Shown here one piece after another: positions 19,801 to 29,101 of a stretch of DNA of 64,000 bases (positions within the stretch are counted from its first letter, which is position 1; each line of letters opens with the position of its first letter). The DNA lies in assembly GCA_013285425.1 (NCBI GenBank), contig CP053447.1, forward strand, positions 1,742,001-1,806,000. Reading direction: 5' to 3'. Source of the stretch: Ignavibacteriota bacterium. Lineage in GTDB: Bacteria > Bacteroidota > Ignavibacteria > Ignavibacteriales > Ignavibacteriaceae. Under the pieces are notes generated by a model. It was not told the origin of the DNA. It made no database searches and saw nothing but the letters and a program-made list of their open reading frames with translations. A program made the translations under genes and the position numbers.

Positions 19801-22800
19801 TAAACTTCCTCCGAATGGATATTTCTAAGTTTTGCAATATAAGTTACATTCGGCTTGACGTTAAGCTCTTCAAGAACATAATATCCAAGCTCGTGATTTC
19901 TATATTTATAAAATTCTGATTCCTTATCGTTTATGTCACCAAAATAAATTGCGTTAGAACCGCAGGAATCCTGACAGGCAGTTGTTACATCTGAGCCTTT
20001 AAGATTTCTTTTCTGATGAGTGGCATCAGCTTTTGCTTCCGAAATTCTCTGAACACAGAAAGTACACTTCTCCATTACACCGCGTGATCTGACTGTAACT
20101 TCAGGATTATGCATCAATGCTAAAATCGGGTTTTCCTGATAACTATCTCTGAAGTGATCTCTGAAATTATAGAAGTTAAATCTTCTTACTTTGTACGGGC
20201 AGTTATTTGAACAATACCTTGTACCAACACATCTGTTATAGGTCATTTGATTTAGTCCATCAGGACTATGAGTTGTTGCTACAACCGGGCATACATTTTC
20301 ACAAGGAGCCTGATCACAATGCTGACATAACATCGGCTGCACGCTTACTTTCGGATTATCAGGGCTGCCGGAATAATATCTATCAATCCTTAACCATTGC
20401 ATTTCCCTGCTTTTCAAGACCTGATCTTTACCAACAACCGGAATATTGTTTTCAACATCGCAGGCAACAATACAATCTCCGCAGCCAGTACATTTATTTA
20501 AGTCGATTGCCATTCCCCATTTTACACCGTTATATGGATATGGATTTGAAACGCTTGGTAATTGTTCTGTGTTGTTTTCTTTTATGAATGAAGGATTCTT
20601 CAAATACTGAGTTACAGTACCTTCCTGAATTATTTTTCTAATTATGTGTAAATCCTGAACTAAAGGATCATCAAATGCGTGATGTTCCTGAGTTGTGGCT
20701 ACTAAATATTTATCACCTGTTTTAGTAATGCTTGCATTATTATAAATCCAGGGAGATAGATCAGATTTAGCAGAAAGAAGTGAATTTACATTGAACCCAA
20801 CTCCGGTAGCAACAATACCAGAATTTGTTCTGCCATATCCGCTTTCTACAACAATCACATTGTCCGCTGTTCCAGCCTGCATAAAAACTGGTAATATCAG
20901 TTTTCTATTTTCAACTTTCACCTCAATCAGATCATTATCTTTTAATCCAAAATCTTTACAAGTTTTTTCAGATAGTGCTGCGTAATTATCCCAGGTTGCC
21001 TTTGAAACCGGATGAGGCAGTTCCTGTAGCCAGCCATTATGAGCAAATCTGCCATCACCAAGTGAATAATTTTCTTTAATAATGAGTGTAAGACCTTCAG
21101 ACTTTCTCTGTTCATCCTTTGCTAAATCAAAAGTACCTGAATTGATTTCACCAGAAACTATTGCGGAAGAATTTGTTTCTACAATTCCATCGTGCAAAGC
21201 ACCAAGCCAGAATTTTTCAAAATTTATTTTAGAGTTAAGAGTTGGATAAATATTTTTTTCCCAGTTATTCTTCAGATAACTAAGATATAAATACTCTGTA
21301 AAACTATCTGACTTGCCTGATATCCAGGTTAAAAATATTGACTCTTTTTGTCTTGTTTTATGAATTGGCGAAATAACCGGCTGTTGTAATGAAATAACAT
21401 TGGTTCTTACTTGTGCATCTCCCCAGCTTTCAAAATTATGACTAAGCGGAAGTGTATAATTTGTAACTGCTGTTGTTTCATTAAATCTTTCTGTAAGGGT
21501 TACACTTAAAGGTACTTTTGAAAGAGCTTTCTCAAAACCAAGATCCTTTGCAAAATGGTAAACCGGATTGCAGTCTATATTTACAATAACAGCTACAGAA
21601 CCGTTATTCATTTTTTGAACTAATTCTTCAAATTCTCCAACAGCGGAATGCTCTACAAGTGTAACTGATGATGCATCTGTTCGGAACAAGTTTTTATTCC
21701 CCAAAGCATCATTTAACAGATTAACAGCTATATGGACATTTTCTGAAAGTGCATTACCGGCAGTAATAATAGATTTACCTTTGTTAGAAATAAGATCTGA
21801 AACAAGATGATTTAAAATCTTTGAGTCAAGATTGTATTTTTTTGCAAAGCTGTTAAGATCATAATTAGAAGCATTGATTGCGGAGGTGATATTTCCCTTT
21901 TGAACAATCTCATTAGTTAAACTTAATACAAATTCTAACTGTGCAGCCGGATCAATGCGAAGTCTGTAATCAGAATTAATTCCGGTTATCGTTAAACTGC
22001 TATCAGCACAATAAAGTCTGGTAAATTTTTTATTATCAACATCTCTGTTTTGTGAATACATCCGGGAATTTTCAACTTTATTTTCTTCTGTACCCAGAAA
22101 ATCTGATTCAAGTGAAAGAATTATTTTAGCCTCATCCCATTTCAATAAAGGATAGTTTCCAGAACCGTGGGTTTTTCTCCAGGCTGAATTCTTGACTGAG
22201 TCATTAAATAATTCATAACTATAAAGTTTAGTTGTAGGATATTTAGTTTTAAAATCTTCTATAACTTTAAGCATCGTAGGTGAAACAATAGTATGAGAAA
22301 TCAGTGCTATCTCACCTTTGTCAGCTAATCCGAGAGCTGTTATTATCTCATTGTCTGCATCCTTCCAGCTTACTTCAGTGAAAGATGAGTCAATATTTTT
22401 TTGGGGTGTCTTTACTCTTTCAGGATCATATAGATTTAAAATATTAGCCTGTCCTTTTGCACAAATTTTCCCTTTATTAACAGGATGATCCGGATTGCCA
22501 TCAATCTTAATAGGGCGCCCTTCCCGCGTCTTAATTAATATTCCGCAGGCATTGGGGCAAGCTGTACAAGTAGAGGCATAATAATTAGGCTTTCCGACCG
22601 TAATCTCTTCTGGTTTTACGTTATAAGGAACTATTTCACCTTTATCACGATAATCTGTACAAGATGTACCTGCTAAAGCAGCAGAAGCACCTAATAATGC
22701 AATAAACTTTCTTCTGGAAATACTTGATAAACCAGAAGGGGAAAAATCATCAGTTACACCTGCTTTAAATTCGTGAGCTTTAGCTTCAATTACTGTTGGG

Positions 22801-22892
22801 TCATTATATAATGATTCAAAACTCCTCCAATAGTTTGGATGAGGAGTATTATCTTCGTTAGCTGCATTTAAACCATTATTCTGTTCAGACAT
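19800..22892 (-). CDS. actB: Alternative complex III subunit ActB (iron-sulfur, molybdopterin-fold)
   Basis: A 1030-residue peripheral subunit. A twin-arginine-like signal [17 protein letters not shown] (about 43-60) leads into a molybdopterin-oxidoreductase fold with CTACPNACG and KGKICAKGQ. The last ~300 residues form a ferredoxin-like domain with [38 protein letters not shown] and CTFC...CQDSC, ligands for four clusters. ActB proteins are not thought to hold a molybdopterin cofactor. The start is the ATG at 22892 with AAAGGTGG upstream; a GTG three codons earlier is less likely. It overlaps the small upstream ORF by 8 bases. Confidence 0.95.
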   Translation of the reverse strand: MSEQNNGLNAANEDNTPHPNYWRSFESLYNDPTVIEAKAHEFKAGVTDDFSPSGLSSISRRKFIALLGASAALAGTSCTDYRDKGEIVPYNVKPEEITVGKPNYYASTCTACPNACGILIKTREGRPIKIDGNPDHPVNKGKICAKGQANILNLYDPERVKTPQKNIDSSFTEVSWKDADNEIITALGLADKGEIALISHTIVSPTMLKVIEDFKTKYPTTKLYSYELFNDSVKNSAWRKTHGSGNYPLLKWDEAKIILSLESDFLGTEENKVENSRMYSQNRDVDNKKFTRLYCADSSLTITGINSDYRLRIDPAAQLEFVLSLTNEIVQKGNITSAINASNYDLNSFAKKYNLDSKILNHLVSDLISNKGKSIITAGNALSENVHIAVNLLNDALGNKNLFRTDASSVTLVEHSAVGEFEELVQKMNNGSVAVIVNIDCNPVYHFAKDLGFEKALSKVPLSVTLTERFNETTAVTNYTLPLSHNFESWGDAQVRTNVISLQQPVISPIHKTRQKESIFLTWISGKSDSFTEYLYLSYLKNNWEKNIYPTLNSKINFEKFWLGALHDGIVETNSSAIVSGEINSGTFDLAKDEQRKSEGLTLIIKENYSLGDGRFAHNGWLQELPHPVSKATWDNYAALSEKTCKDFGLKDNDLIEVKVENRKLILPVFMQAGTADNVIVVESGYGRTNSGIVATGVGFNVNSLLSAKSDLSPWIYNNASITKTGDKYLVATTQEHHAFDDPLVQDLHIIRKIIQEGTVTQYLKNPSFIKENNTEQLPSVSNPYPYNGVKWGMAIDLNKCTGCGDCIVACDVENNIPVVGKDQVLKSREMQWLRIDRYYSGSPDNPKVSVQPMLCQHCDQAPCENVCPVVATTHSPDGLNQMTYNRCVGTRYCSNNCPYKVRRFNFYNFRDHFRDSYQENPILALMHNPEVTVRSRGVMEKCTFCVQRISEAKADATHQKRNLKGSDVTTACQDSCGSNAIYFGDINDKESEFYKYRNHELGYYVLEELNVKPNVTYIAKLRNIHSEEV

Positions 22893-23061
22893 TCTTACCA
22901 CCTTTATTTTTTCTACTAACAGCCATTGGATTGATCTTCAACTTTATATTTGTATTGATTGCTTTTGATTTATCTTTAAATAATTTAAATGGATATGTAT
23001 TGAAAAGAGCAAAGCCCAATGTGCCGATTGTTAATGATGTAAAAAATTTTTTTCTGTTCAT
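22885..23061 (-). CDS. Small exported or anchored protein within the act operon
   Basis: A 58-codon ORF between actA and actB. The predicted product begins MNRKKFFTSLTIGTLGFALF, a basic start followed by a hydrophobic stretch like an (R-K variant) twin-arginine or signal-anchor sequence. It ends in a basic tail, [16 protein letters not shown]. The stop (TGA) overlaps the actB ATG, so translation of the two looks coupled. It lies 26 bases after actA. The tight packing supports a real gene. I do not recognise the family; a small accessory subunit of alternative complex III is an inference from position. Confidence 0.62.
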   Translation of the reverse strand: MNRKKFFTSLTIGTLGFALFNTYPFKLFKDKSKAINTNIKLKINPMAVSRKNKGGKNV

Positions 23062-23087
23062 ATTAACTTCTGATTTTTAGTTATCCA

Positions 23088-23660
23088 TTACCTGTGACAA
23101 GCTGAACAATATTCAGGACCAGGTTTAATTTTGTCTCTTAATTCAGGGAGCTTTTCGTGTGCATTCCTGTGGCAATTTAAACAACTCCTCATAGTAAACG
23201 AATTCATCTGACCGACTTTTTCCATTGTAGTTATTTCACCATGACAAGCAGTACAGTCTATACCTTTATTAACATGAACTGAATGATTAAAATAAGCATA
23301 GTCGGGAACTTTATGTATTCGTTTCCATTTAAGCGGAATTTCATTTATATAATACTCAGTGAGTTTTATTATTTCAGGTTTGTCTTTTCTTGCAACAGTA
23401 TGACAGTTCATACAAGTTGCAACAGCGGGAACCATAGCGTGCCGGGATTTTTCTACACCAACGTGGCAATATTGACAATCTATTTTCATATCCCCTGCGT
23501 GTAGTTTATGTGAATAGGCAATTGGTTGATCAGGAGTATATCCAACACCATCACGTTCAGCGCTTGATACAAAATATGTTAATGTAAATGAAGCAATAAC
23601 AACAAAAATCACAACAGGTAATCTGTTTCTAAAAATGTAATCCAGAAAAGATTTTTTCAT
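23088..23660 (-). CDS. actA: Alternative complex III subunit ActA, pentahaem cytochrome c
   Basis: A 190-residue protein with an N-terminal membrane anchor (about 14-31) and five CxxCH haem motifs: CQYCH (62), CMNCH, CTACH, CLNCH and CSACH at the C-terminus. Five haems is the known count for ActA. Extra histidines (YSHKLH, FNHSVH, RHAM) probably serve as distal ligands. It is the first gene of the operon. AAGGA lies upstream of the ATG, and the 254 bases before it must hold the main promoter. Confidence 0.95.
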   Translation of the reverse strand: MKKSFLDYIFRNRLPVVIFVVIASFTLTYFVSSAERDGVGYTPDQPIAYSHKLHAGDMKIDCQYCHVGVEKSRHAMVPAVATCMNCHTVARKDKPEIIKLTEYYINEIPLKWKRIHKVPDYAYFNHSVHVNKGIDCTACHGEITTMEKVGQMNSFTMRSCLNCHRNAHEKLPELRDKIKPGPEYCSACHR

Positions 23661-23914
23661 CAGTATTCCTTTACCTTAAAGGCAAAATTGTAAAAATTTT
23701 TTCACAGGGTTAGCCTGGAACTATATTAATTAACTATTTAGATTAAAGTACGGATTGCACAGGAAAAAAATGGAAGGTTTTCCCTGTTTGTCAAATACCA
23801 ATTATTTATATTTCAAATGTTCTAAGTTATAAATTTATGTTTTTAAAACAAACGAAAACCTTGTTTAATAAATTCAAAATTATTTTTAAAAATATTATCT
23901 CAAATAATAATTGC

Positions 23915-24214
23915 TTATAACAGTCTTTTTAAAATCTGTTGAGTAATAAATCCTATTCCAAATATAAGCAGCAGATAAAATAATATGATTGTAATTGAAG
24001 CCTGAGTAAACCTGATTATTCTTATAGCACCCCGCCATCCGCACTGTTTACATCTGTAGTATTTATGAAATGAGAGTTTACTTACAAACTTTTCCCTCAG
24101 ATTACGGCTGTGAGATCTTTGCAATGAACCTGATGCTTTACATGACGGGCAAACATCATAGGTTGGATTTACCCTGTAAAATGCTTTAACTCCTTTAATT
24201 AAAGAATTAGTCAT
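23915..24214 (-). CDS. Small zinc-ribbon membrane protein
   Basis: A 99-residue protein with a CPSC...CKQC zinc ribbon (about 22-25 and 56-59) and one C-terminal hydrophobic helix (about 75-93). It lies six bases after ctpA on the same strand, so it is probably co-transcribed. I do not recognise a named family; the ribbon followed by a membrane helix suggests a cytoplasmic-face adaptor. No function is assigned. Confidence 0.7.
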   Translation of the reverse strand: MTNSLIKGVKAFYRVNPTYDVCPSCKASGSLQRSHSRNLREKFVSKLSFHKYYRCKQCGWRGAIRIIRFTQASITIILFYLLLIFGIGFITQQILKRLL

Positions 24215-24219
24215 AATTA

Positions 24220-25881
24220 TTACAGTTTATTACTACTGTTGAGCAATCTTGGATATATATTTTTATCAGAAAATATTTTAAGAGCCGCATTAAACTGTCT
24301 ATCATTCATTAAACGTTCTTTGATAGCACCGTTTGTACCAAAATATCGTGAAGCAATTTCAATTTTAAGTTCAGAAATAATCTCTTTTGAAAAATCATTA
24401 AACTCATTCTCAAAGATCTTATCCAGATCAGTTTTTACTTTTTGTAATGAACTTTCAATGTTATTTGTCTTATTCTTCTCATTAATTGTTTTAACAAATT
24501 CATTGAATTTCTTTTCTGTTTCTGATTCGTATTTATAATCTGAATCATTAAGATATTGTTTAAACTCTGCAATCAATTTCTTTTCATCAATTTTTTTAAA
24601 ATCTGTTTTTTCATTTTTGTAAAAATATTTATCCGCAAAATCAAAAATCTTTCCTTTAGCTAACAGATCTTTCAACAGATCACTTTTTATCGAGTATTCC
24701 ACAACAGTATCAGGGGTAATTCCACCAGCACTGTACACTACCCTTTTATTATCAGTCGAAAATATATCCTTTTTAAGCGAGTCATGTTCTGGAATTACTT
24801 TATTATCCTTTGAGTAATCAACTTTTTGGATACAGCGCCCGCTTGGAGTATAATATTTAGCAGTTGTAATCTTTAAAGATGTATTAAAGCTAAGCGGAGT
24901 TATAGTTTGAACTAAACCTTTACCGAATGATTGAGTACCTAAAATTACTCCTCTATCGTGGTCCTGAATTGCACCAGCTACAATTTCAGACGCTGATGCA
25001 CTATTTCCATTAATTAAGACAACAAGTTTTTCAGTACCAGCCAAAGGCTCTTCATTTGCAAAATATTTTTTTTCACTGCTGATATCTTTTCCTCTTGTAG
25101 AAACAATCAAAACATCTTTATTAAGAAATTTATCACAAACATCTACAGCAACATCCAACAATCCGCCAGGATTACCGCGTAAATCAAGAACAATTGAGCT
25201 GATTTCTTTTTTACTTTTTAATTCGCGCAGAGCATTTCTTAACTCATCTCCTGCTGAACGGCTGAAATTAGTAAGTTTTATATAAACGTTCCCGGAATTT
25301 TCCGGAAAGAAATCTGCAAAGGCAACATTCTTAATAATTACTTCTTCTCTAATTAAATTAAATATTAAAGTATCGCTTTCATTCGATCTTAAAACTTTAA
25401 TTTGAACAGAAGTACCAGGTTCACCTTTAACAAGCGAAGAAATCTCATCGATCTTTTCAACAGAAACGGATTTATCACCAACCGAAGTAATAACATCGCC
25501 GACTCTTAGTCCTTGTTTCTGAGCAGAATATCCATCAAGGATTTCAAGAATAGTAACTTTATCATTTCTAACTCCGATTGAAAGACCTACCCCACCGTAT
25601 TTTCCATTTGTAAGCAGGTCAATATCATCCTGATTTTTTTCATCAATAAACACGGTATAAGGGTCTAATTTACTTAGCATACCTTTTATACCGGCTCTCA
25701 TAAATTCCTGCGGATCAATTTCATCAACATAATTAAAAGAAATTTCTTTATAAACTTTTCCAAACAATTCAAGATTCTTTGTTATTTCAAAATAGATATC
25801 TCTGTTTGAATAGATAAATCCAAATGTGCTTATTGCTGCTGCAATTAACATTAAAAACAAAACATATTTACGAATCTTCAT
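24220..25881 (-). CDS. C-terminal processing peptidase (S41 family)
   Basis: A 553-residue tail-specific protease (CtpA/Prc type). A signal anchor (about 7-24) leads to a PDZ domain (YGGVGLSIGV ... GLRVGDVITSVG, about 95-165) and the S41 protease core. The catalytic serine lies in NGNSASASEIVAGA and the lysine follows in GTQSFGKGLVQ. A helical tail of ~150 residues follows the core. It acts in the periplasm on unstructured C-termini. Its ATG overlaps the tmk stop (ATGA). Confidence 0.94.
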   Translation of the reverse strand: MKIRKYVLFLMLIAAAISTFGFIYSNRDIYFEITKNLELFGKVYKEISFNYVDEIDPQEFMRAGIKGMLSKLDPYTVFIDEKNQDDIDLLTNGKYGGVGLSIGVRNDKVTILEILDGYSAQKQGLRVGDVITSVGDKSVSVEKIDEISSLVKGEPGTSVQIKVLRSNESDTLIFNLIREEVIIKNVAFADFFPENSGNVYIKLTNFSRSAGDELRNALRELKSKKEISSIVLDLRGNPGGLLDVAVDVCDKFLNKDVLIVSTRGKDISSEKKYFANEEPLAGTEKLVVLINGNSASASEIVAGAIQDHDRGVILGTQSFGKGLVQTITPLSFNTSLKITTAKYYTPSGRCIQKVDYSKDNKVIPEHDSLKKDIFSTDNKRVVYSAGGITPDTVVEYSIKSDLLKDLLAKGKIFDFADKYFYKNEKTDFKKIDEKKLIAEFKQYLNDSDYKYESETEKKFNEFVKTINEKNKTNNIESSLQKVKTDLDKIFENEFNDFSKEIISELKIEIASRYFGTNGAIKERLMNDRQFNAALKIFSDKNIYPRLLNSSNKL

Positions 25882-26501
25882 TTATTAACACCTTCAAGAA
25901 TATTTATTTCACTTATAATCTTTTCATTAATTTCTTTAACACTCTTTGTACCGTCAATAACTCTGAATCTTTTTTCTGATTCAGCAATTTCAAGATAACC
26001 ATTTCTTACTCTTTCAAAAAAATTCTCGTCAGATATCTCAATTCTATCAAGGTCAGCCATTGACGTTTTAGCTTTTCTTTCAGCCGCTTCTTCGTTAGAA
26101 ATATCAATAAAAAAAGTTATATCAGGTACAGTATTACCTATTGCAAGATTATTAATTTTAACAATTGAATCAACTGATAAACCTCTTCCGTATCCCTGAT
26201 AAGCAGTTGACGAATCATGAAATCTATCTGATATAACATAATATCCATCCTCAAGACAAGGTCTGATAACTTCTCTGACTAATTGTGCCCTGCTTGCAGA
26301 AAATAGAAAGATTTCTGTTTCTATAACCATTGAGTTATTTTCTTTATCAAGTAAAATATTTCTGATTTTCTCGGATATTACTGTACCGCCTGGTTCCCGG
26401 ATCAGCTTAACTTTTTTGTTCTGTTTTTTAAGGTAACTTTCTAACAGTTTTACCTGTGTTGATTTACCGCTAAAATCTATCCCTTCAAAGCTAATAAACA
26501 T
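25878..26501 (-). CDS. tmk: Thymidylate kinase
   Basis: A 207-residue kinase that phosphorylates dTMP to dTDP. The P-loop GIDFSGKST (7-15), the DR(F/Y) motif DRFHDSSTAYQGYGRGL and the LID region are present. The length is standard. It lies between ybbR and ctpA and is coupled to ctpA by a 4-base overlap. Confidence 0.95.
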   Translation of the reverse strand: MFISFEGIDFSGKSTQVKLLESYLKKQNKKVKLIREPGGTVISEKIRNILLDKENNSMVIETEIFLFSASRAQLVREVIRPCLEDGYYVISDRFHDSSTAYQGYGRGLSVDSIVKINNLAIGNTVPDITFFIDISNEEAAERKAKTSMADLDRIEISDENFFERVRNGYLEIAESEKRFRVIDGTKSVKEINEKIISEINILEGVNK

Positions 26502-26538
26502 AAATAGTTGCCTTTGATTAAATTAAATTCAGTTAGTG

Positions 26539-27453
26539 CTATTCAAACTTTTTAATTATGTAATTAAGTCTTGCAGGTTTTGTAAACACAAGTTGTGTGT
26601 TATCAGGAATTATTATTCTTGGCTGGATAGTTCCTGTTGTATCATAAACAATCTGGCTGTAAAATACAGATGCAATTATCTGATCACTATTAATTTTTCC
26701 CAAGATGCTTATACCGCCTCTTAAGCTGCATTCAATTGTATTTGGAATAAGAAGAATTTGACGGTCTTTGGGAATATCATTTATTATTACTTTTATATCA
26801 CTGAAAACTTTTTCAACAATTCTCTGCACATCCAGATTCAGTTCAACATTTTTCCTTTCAAACTGAAAACCTCTTATCTCTTTGATATCTGCAATTACTT
26901 TAGCAGGATTATCAAGTGAAGTTAATTCTACCAGATCAGTTTCAATAGCTGAAAGAGTATCTACAATACTTCCCGGACCAGCAACAAAAACAGAATCAGG
27001 ACTAACCTTAATCGGAGTAGCTAATCCATATCCTTCACTAAAATCAATATTGACATTAGGTCGGATCTTTACCTTCTTAACTTTAATTTTTTCTACATCA
27101 TAGGTTATGTTTCTCGGAGATATCTCGATAATATTAATTCCTGAACTAACCCATGAGTTTTCATTAATCTGGCTAAATGGATCTTTTTTCCTTAATCCGC
27201 TGTCATTATCAGCAGAAATTAAAAAATAATTTTCTCTGCTAAGATTTAATGAGAGTAACTGCCAGCCCTTCGCTTTAATCTTTAGTGAAACTGTTTCAGG
27301 ATTAACATATCCGCAGGCGTAACCATTAGGTTGATTTACAACTTTGATGTTCATATCAATAGAAGAAAAGAACTGCTCTGATAATGTAATTGATATCCAG
27401 ATCGAAATCGAAAACAGTACGGATGCAATTATTATAATAATTTTATTTTTCAC
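26539..27453 (-). CDS. YbbR-domain membrane-anchored protein
   Basis: A 304-residue protein with an N-terminal membrane helix (about 5-22) followed by YbbR-like repeats on the outer side of the membrane. In many bacteria YbbR (CdaR) regulates the diadenylate cyclase CdaA; no cdaA is seen here. The start is GTG, directly after the TAA of the microcompartment-domain gene with no spacer. It therefore reads as part of the same transcript, which runs on into tmk and ctpA. Confidence 0.82.
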   Translation of the reverse strand: MKNKIIIIIASVLFSISIWISITLSEQFFSSIDMNIKVVNQPNGYACGYVNPETVSLKIKAKGWQLLSLNLSRENYFLISADNDSGLRKKDPFSQINENSWVSSGINIIEISPRNITYDVEKIKVKKVKIRPNVNIDFSEGYGLATPIKVSPDSVFVAGPGSIVDTLSAIETDLVELTSLDNPAKVIADIKEIRGFQFERKNVELNLDVQRIVEKVFSDIKVIINDIPKDRQILLIPNTIECSLRGGISILGKINSDQIIASVFYSQIVYDTTGTIQPRIIIPDNTQLVFTKPARLNYIIKKFE

Positions 27454-28323
27454 TTATCGCAGATTATCTATTTTATTAAAATGTTCTATCAGCTCATCTC
27501 TGTTAGCTCTGGATATTTCCCTGCCTTTAATTGGAAATTCAGAAAACTTCCGCGCATAATTTCTTAGTTTATGCACATTCATTGTATCAATTAATTCAAA
27601 ATCTACTTTTAGATTTTCTGATTCAGATGAATCACTTTTTGGGTTTATCTTTTTAACTGAAGCTAACGGGACAGCATTTTCATTATAAACTTTTTTTACA
27701 GAAACTCCTAAAGCTTCCTTTCTCAAGCGCTCAATAGTAGTTAGTTTTAACCCACTATCCTGAGTATAGTTTTCAGAATCATTCTGAAGAAGAATATTTT
27801 GCGGGGATGGTAAATCATCTTTCGCTTTAGATTTTTCCTGAACAACTTTGCCTGAAGATATTTTTTTAGTTTCCTTTTCAGAATGAATTGCTTTAACCGA
27901 TTCTTTTGATATCACCCTTCCTTTAACAGCTTGAACTCCCTTATTTTTGATTTTTGGTCTTTCGATTTCAAAAGCTGAAACTCTATTGACCTTAAGGTTT
28001 GTTTCATCATTACTATCAGAAATCAGTTCATTAGTTTCCAAAGAAGCTAAAAACAAATCACCAAATATTTTTAATACTTGTTTAGGCGGTTGATCAATTA
28101 CTGTAAAAGCATTTATTTCACCGACTCTTTTACCTGCATCAACTGCTGATTCAACAGCAGCGTTAACATAATCCTGATCACCGCTTACTGCCAAAGCAGT
28201 TAATCCGTTATTTAATTTATGAACTCCCAGAATTTCAACAGGTGAGTTTTTAAGAATTACATCAGCTGCTTCAACTAATGCAACCAATCCTTTTGATTCA
28301 ATTAATCCGAAAGAAGTTGACAT
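27454..28323 (-). CDS. Microcompartment (BMC) shell-domain protein with C-terminal SAP/Rho_N-like segment
   Basis: A 289-residue protein. Residues 1-90 are a BMC (PF00936) hexamer-type domain: SFGLIESKGLVALVEAAD, the pore-loop region HKLNNGLTAL, GDQDYVNAAVESAVDAG, and an end resembling the usual HVIPRPH (here FTVIDQPPKQV). A long basic, low-complexity linker of ~150 residues follows. The last ~50 residues (VHKLRNYARKF ... SRANRDELIEHF) resemble a SAP or Rho N-terminal fold, often nucleic-acid binding. A shell subunit with a C-terminal nucleic-acid-binding domain has a precedent in EutK. GAGGT precedes the ATG. The single-domain BMC gene ends four bases upstream. No enzymes of a microcompartment are nearby. 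Confidence 0.83.
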   Translation of the reverse strand: MSTSFGLIESKGLVALVEAADVILKNSPVEILGVHKLNNGLTALAVSGDQDYVNAAVESAVDAGKRVGEINAFTVIDQPPKQVLKIFGDLFLASLETNELISDSNDETNLKVNRVSAFEIERPKIKNKGVQAVKGRVISKESVKAIHSEKETKKISSGKVVQEKSKAKDDLPSPQNILLQNDSENYTQDSGLKLTTIERLRKEALGVSVKKVYNENAVPLASVKKINPKSDSSESENLKVDFELIDTMNVHKLRNYARKFSEFPIKGREISRANRDELIEHFNKIDNLR

Positions 28324-28327
28324 AATT

Positions 28328-28606
28328 TTAACCTCTTATTCCAAATAGAGAAAGTAAATTTTTATGCGGCATCGGAATAATATGAAAAGCTCTGAATTCA
28401 TTTGAAGCACTTAAATGCTCCGCTCCTTTATTAAAAGCTTTCTTCATTGCTCCTAAATTTCCTGTAAATACTAAAGCAACTATTCCCTCTCCCAAAACCT
28501 GCTTATTGATAATATTTACAGAATTCTCTTTTATAATAAGCGACAGTGCTTTAATTGAAGCAGATATGCTATTAGTTTCAAATATTCCGAGAGATTTATC
28601 AATCAA
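28328..28606 (-). CDS. Single-domain BMC-H microcompartment shell protein
   Basis: A 92-residue protein, the length of a canonical PduA/CcmK hexameric shell subunit. The domain is nearly complete: SLGIFETNSISASIKALSL at the start, the pore-lining stretch VLGEGIVAL, GNLGAMKKAFNKGAE, and AFHIIPMPHKNL matching the conserved HVIPRPH. The start is TTG at 28606 with CTGGAG upstream; there is no in-frame ATG nearby. It lies 57 bases after ruvX and four before the second BMC gene, so the pair forms a unit. Confidence 0.85.
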   Translation of the reverse strand: MIDKSLGIFETNSISASIKALSLIIKENSVNIINKQVLGEGIVALVFTGNLGAMKKAFNKGAEHLSASNEFRAFHIIPMPHKNLLSLFGIRG

Positions 28607-28635
28607 GTGTTTGCTCCAGATATAATTTTCGATAA

Positions 28636-28674
28636 GAAAAAATAAACCGTAAAGAATGCAAAGTCAAACGGTTT
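28636..28674 (-). terminator. Terminator-like hairpin at the end of ruvX
   Basis: On the minus strand AAACCGT and ACGGTTT form a perfect 7-bp stem around a 17-base loop, followed by ATTTTTTC. The 5' arm lies inside the last codons of ruvX. It would separate ruvX from the BMC pair. The loop is long, and the same bases hold a promoter-like sequence, so the role is uncertain. Confidence 0.4.
28639..28667 (-). promoter_or_regulatory. Candidate promoter for the BMC gene pair
   Basis: On the minus strand TTGACT (28667-28662), a 17-base spacer and TATTTT (28644-28639) fit a vegetative promoter of the sigma-70 type. It lies about 33 bases before the TTG start of the first BMC gene and overlaps the hairpin at the ruvX end. 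The primary sigma factor of this group may prefer another consensus, so the call is tentative. Confidence 0.3.
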
Positions 28675-29101
28675 TAATGGAATCTAGATATTCCTGCAGT
28701 ATTACCGCTGCAGCATACATATCAAGCAATCCTTTATCTTGTCTTTTTTTCTTTTTAGCAACTGATTCCATTATTTTCTGCTGAGCAATAGATGAAGTAA
28801 AAGACTCATCCCATAAAATAACTTTTACTTTAGTTTTGCTCTTAAGTTCTTCCTTAAATTTCTCAATACTTTTAACAACAGAAGTTTTTGATTCCTTGCT
28901 TTCCGATGGAATACCAAGTATAATTTCTTCAACCTGTTTTACTTCGATAATTTTTTTTAACTCATCAAAAAAATTTGAATCATTTGTTAAAGTAACATAT
29001 GGATAAGCAAAAAGTTTTAATGAATCGGACAATGCAATGCCGATTCTTTTAATACCGAAATCAATAGCCATAATTCTTGATTCAGTAACTACAGAACTCA
29101 T
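28664..29101 (-). CDS. ruvX: YqgF/RuvX-family RNase H-fold nuclease
   Basis: A 145-residue YqgF protein, in other bacteria implicated in 16S rRNA 5'-end maturation or as a Holliday-junction resolvase. The RNase H fold shows MAIDFGIKRIGIALSD near the start, LGIPS..., and WDESFTS with the catalytic acids, plus KKKRQDKGLLDMYAAAVIL at the end. The length is typical. Its ATG overlaps the stop of the rel/spoT gene (ATGA). Confidence 0.93.
   Translation of the reverse strand: MSSVVTESRIMAIDFGIKRIGIALSDSLKLFAYPYVTLTNDSNFFDELKKIIEVKQVEEIILGIPSESKESKTSVVKSIEKFKEELKSKTKVKVILWDESFTSSIAQQKIMESVAKKKKRQDKGLLDMYAAAVILQEYLDSIKTV

Noticed and set aside
20207-20587. A 126-codon open frame on the plus strand
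   Set aside because: Antisense to the cysteine-rich ferredoxin-like part of actB; no start signal and no protein-like composition.
23760-23786. Imperfect inverted repeat (CAGGAAAAA / TTTTCCCTG) upstream of actA
   Set aside because: One mismatch and an A/T-rich loop; could be a weak terminator for the ctpA unit or chance. Not strong enough to call.
27454-28606. Nitrogen regulatory (PII)-like proteins instead of BMC
   Set aside because: PII and BMC folds are similar in size, but the HIIPMPH end and the GxGxVA pore loop fit BMC, and there is no PII T-loop signature.
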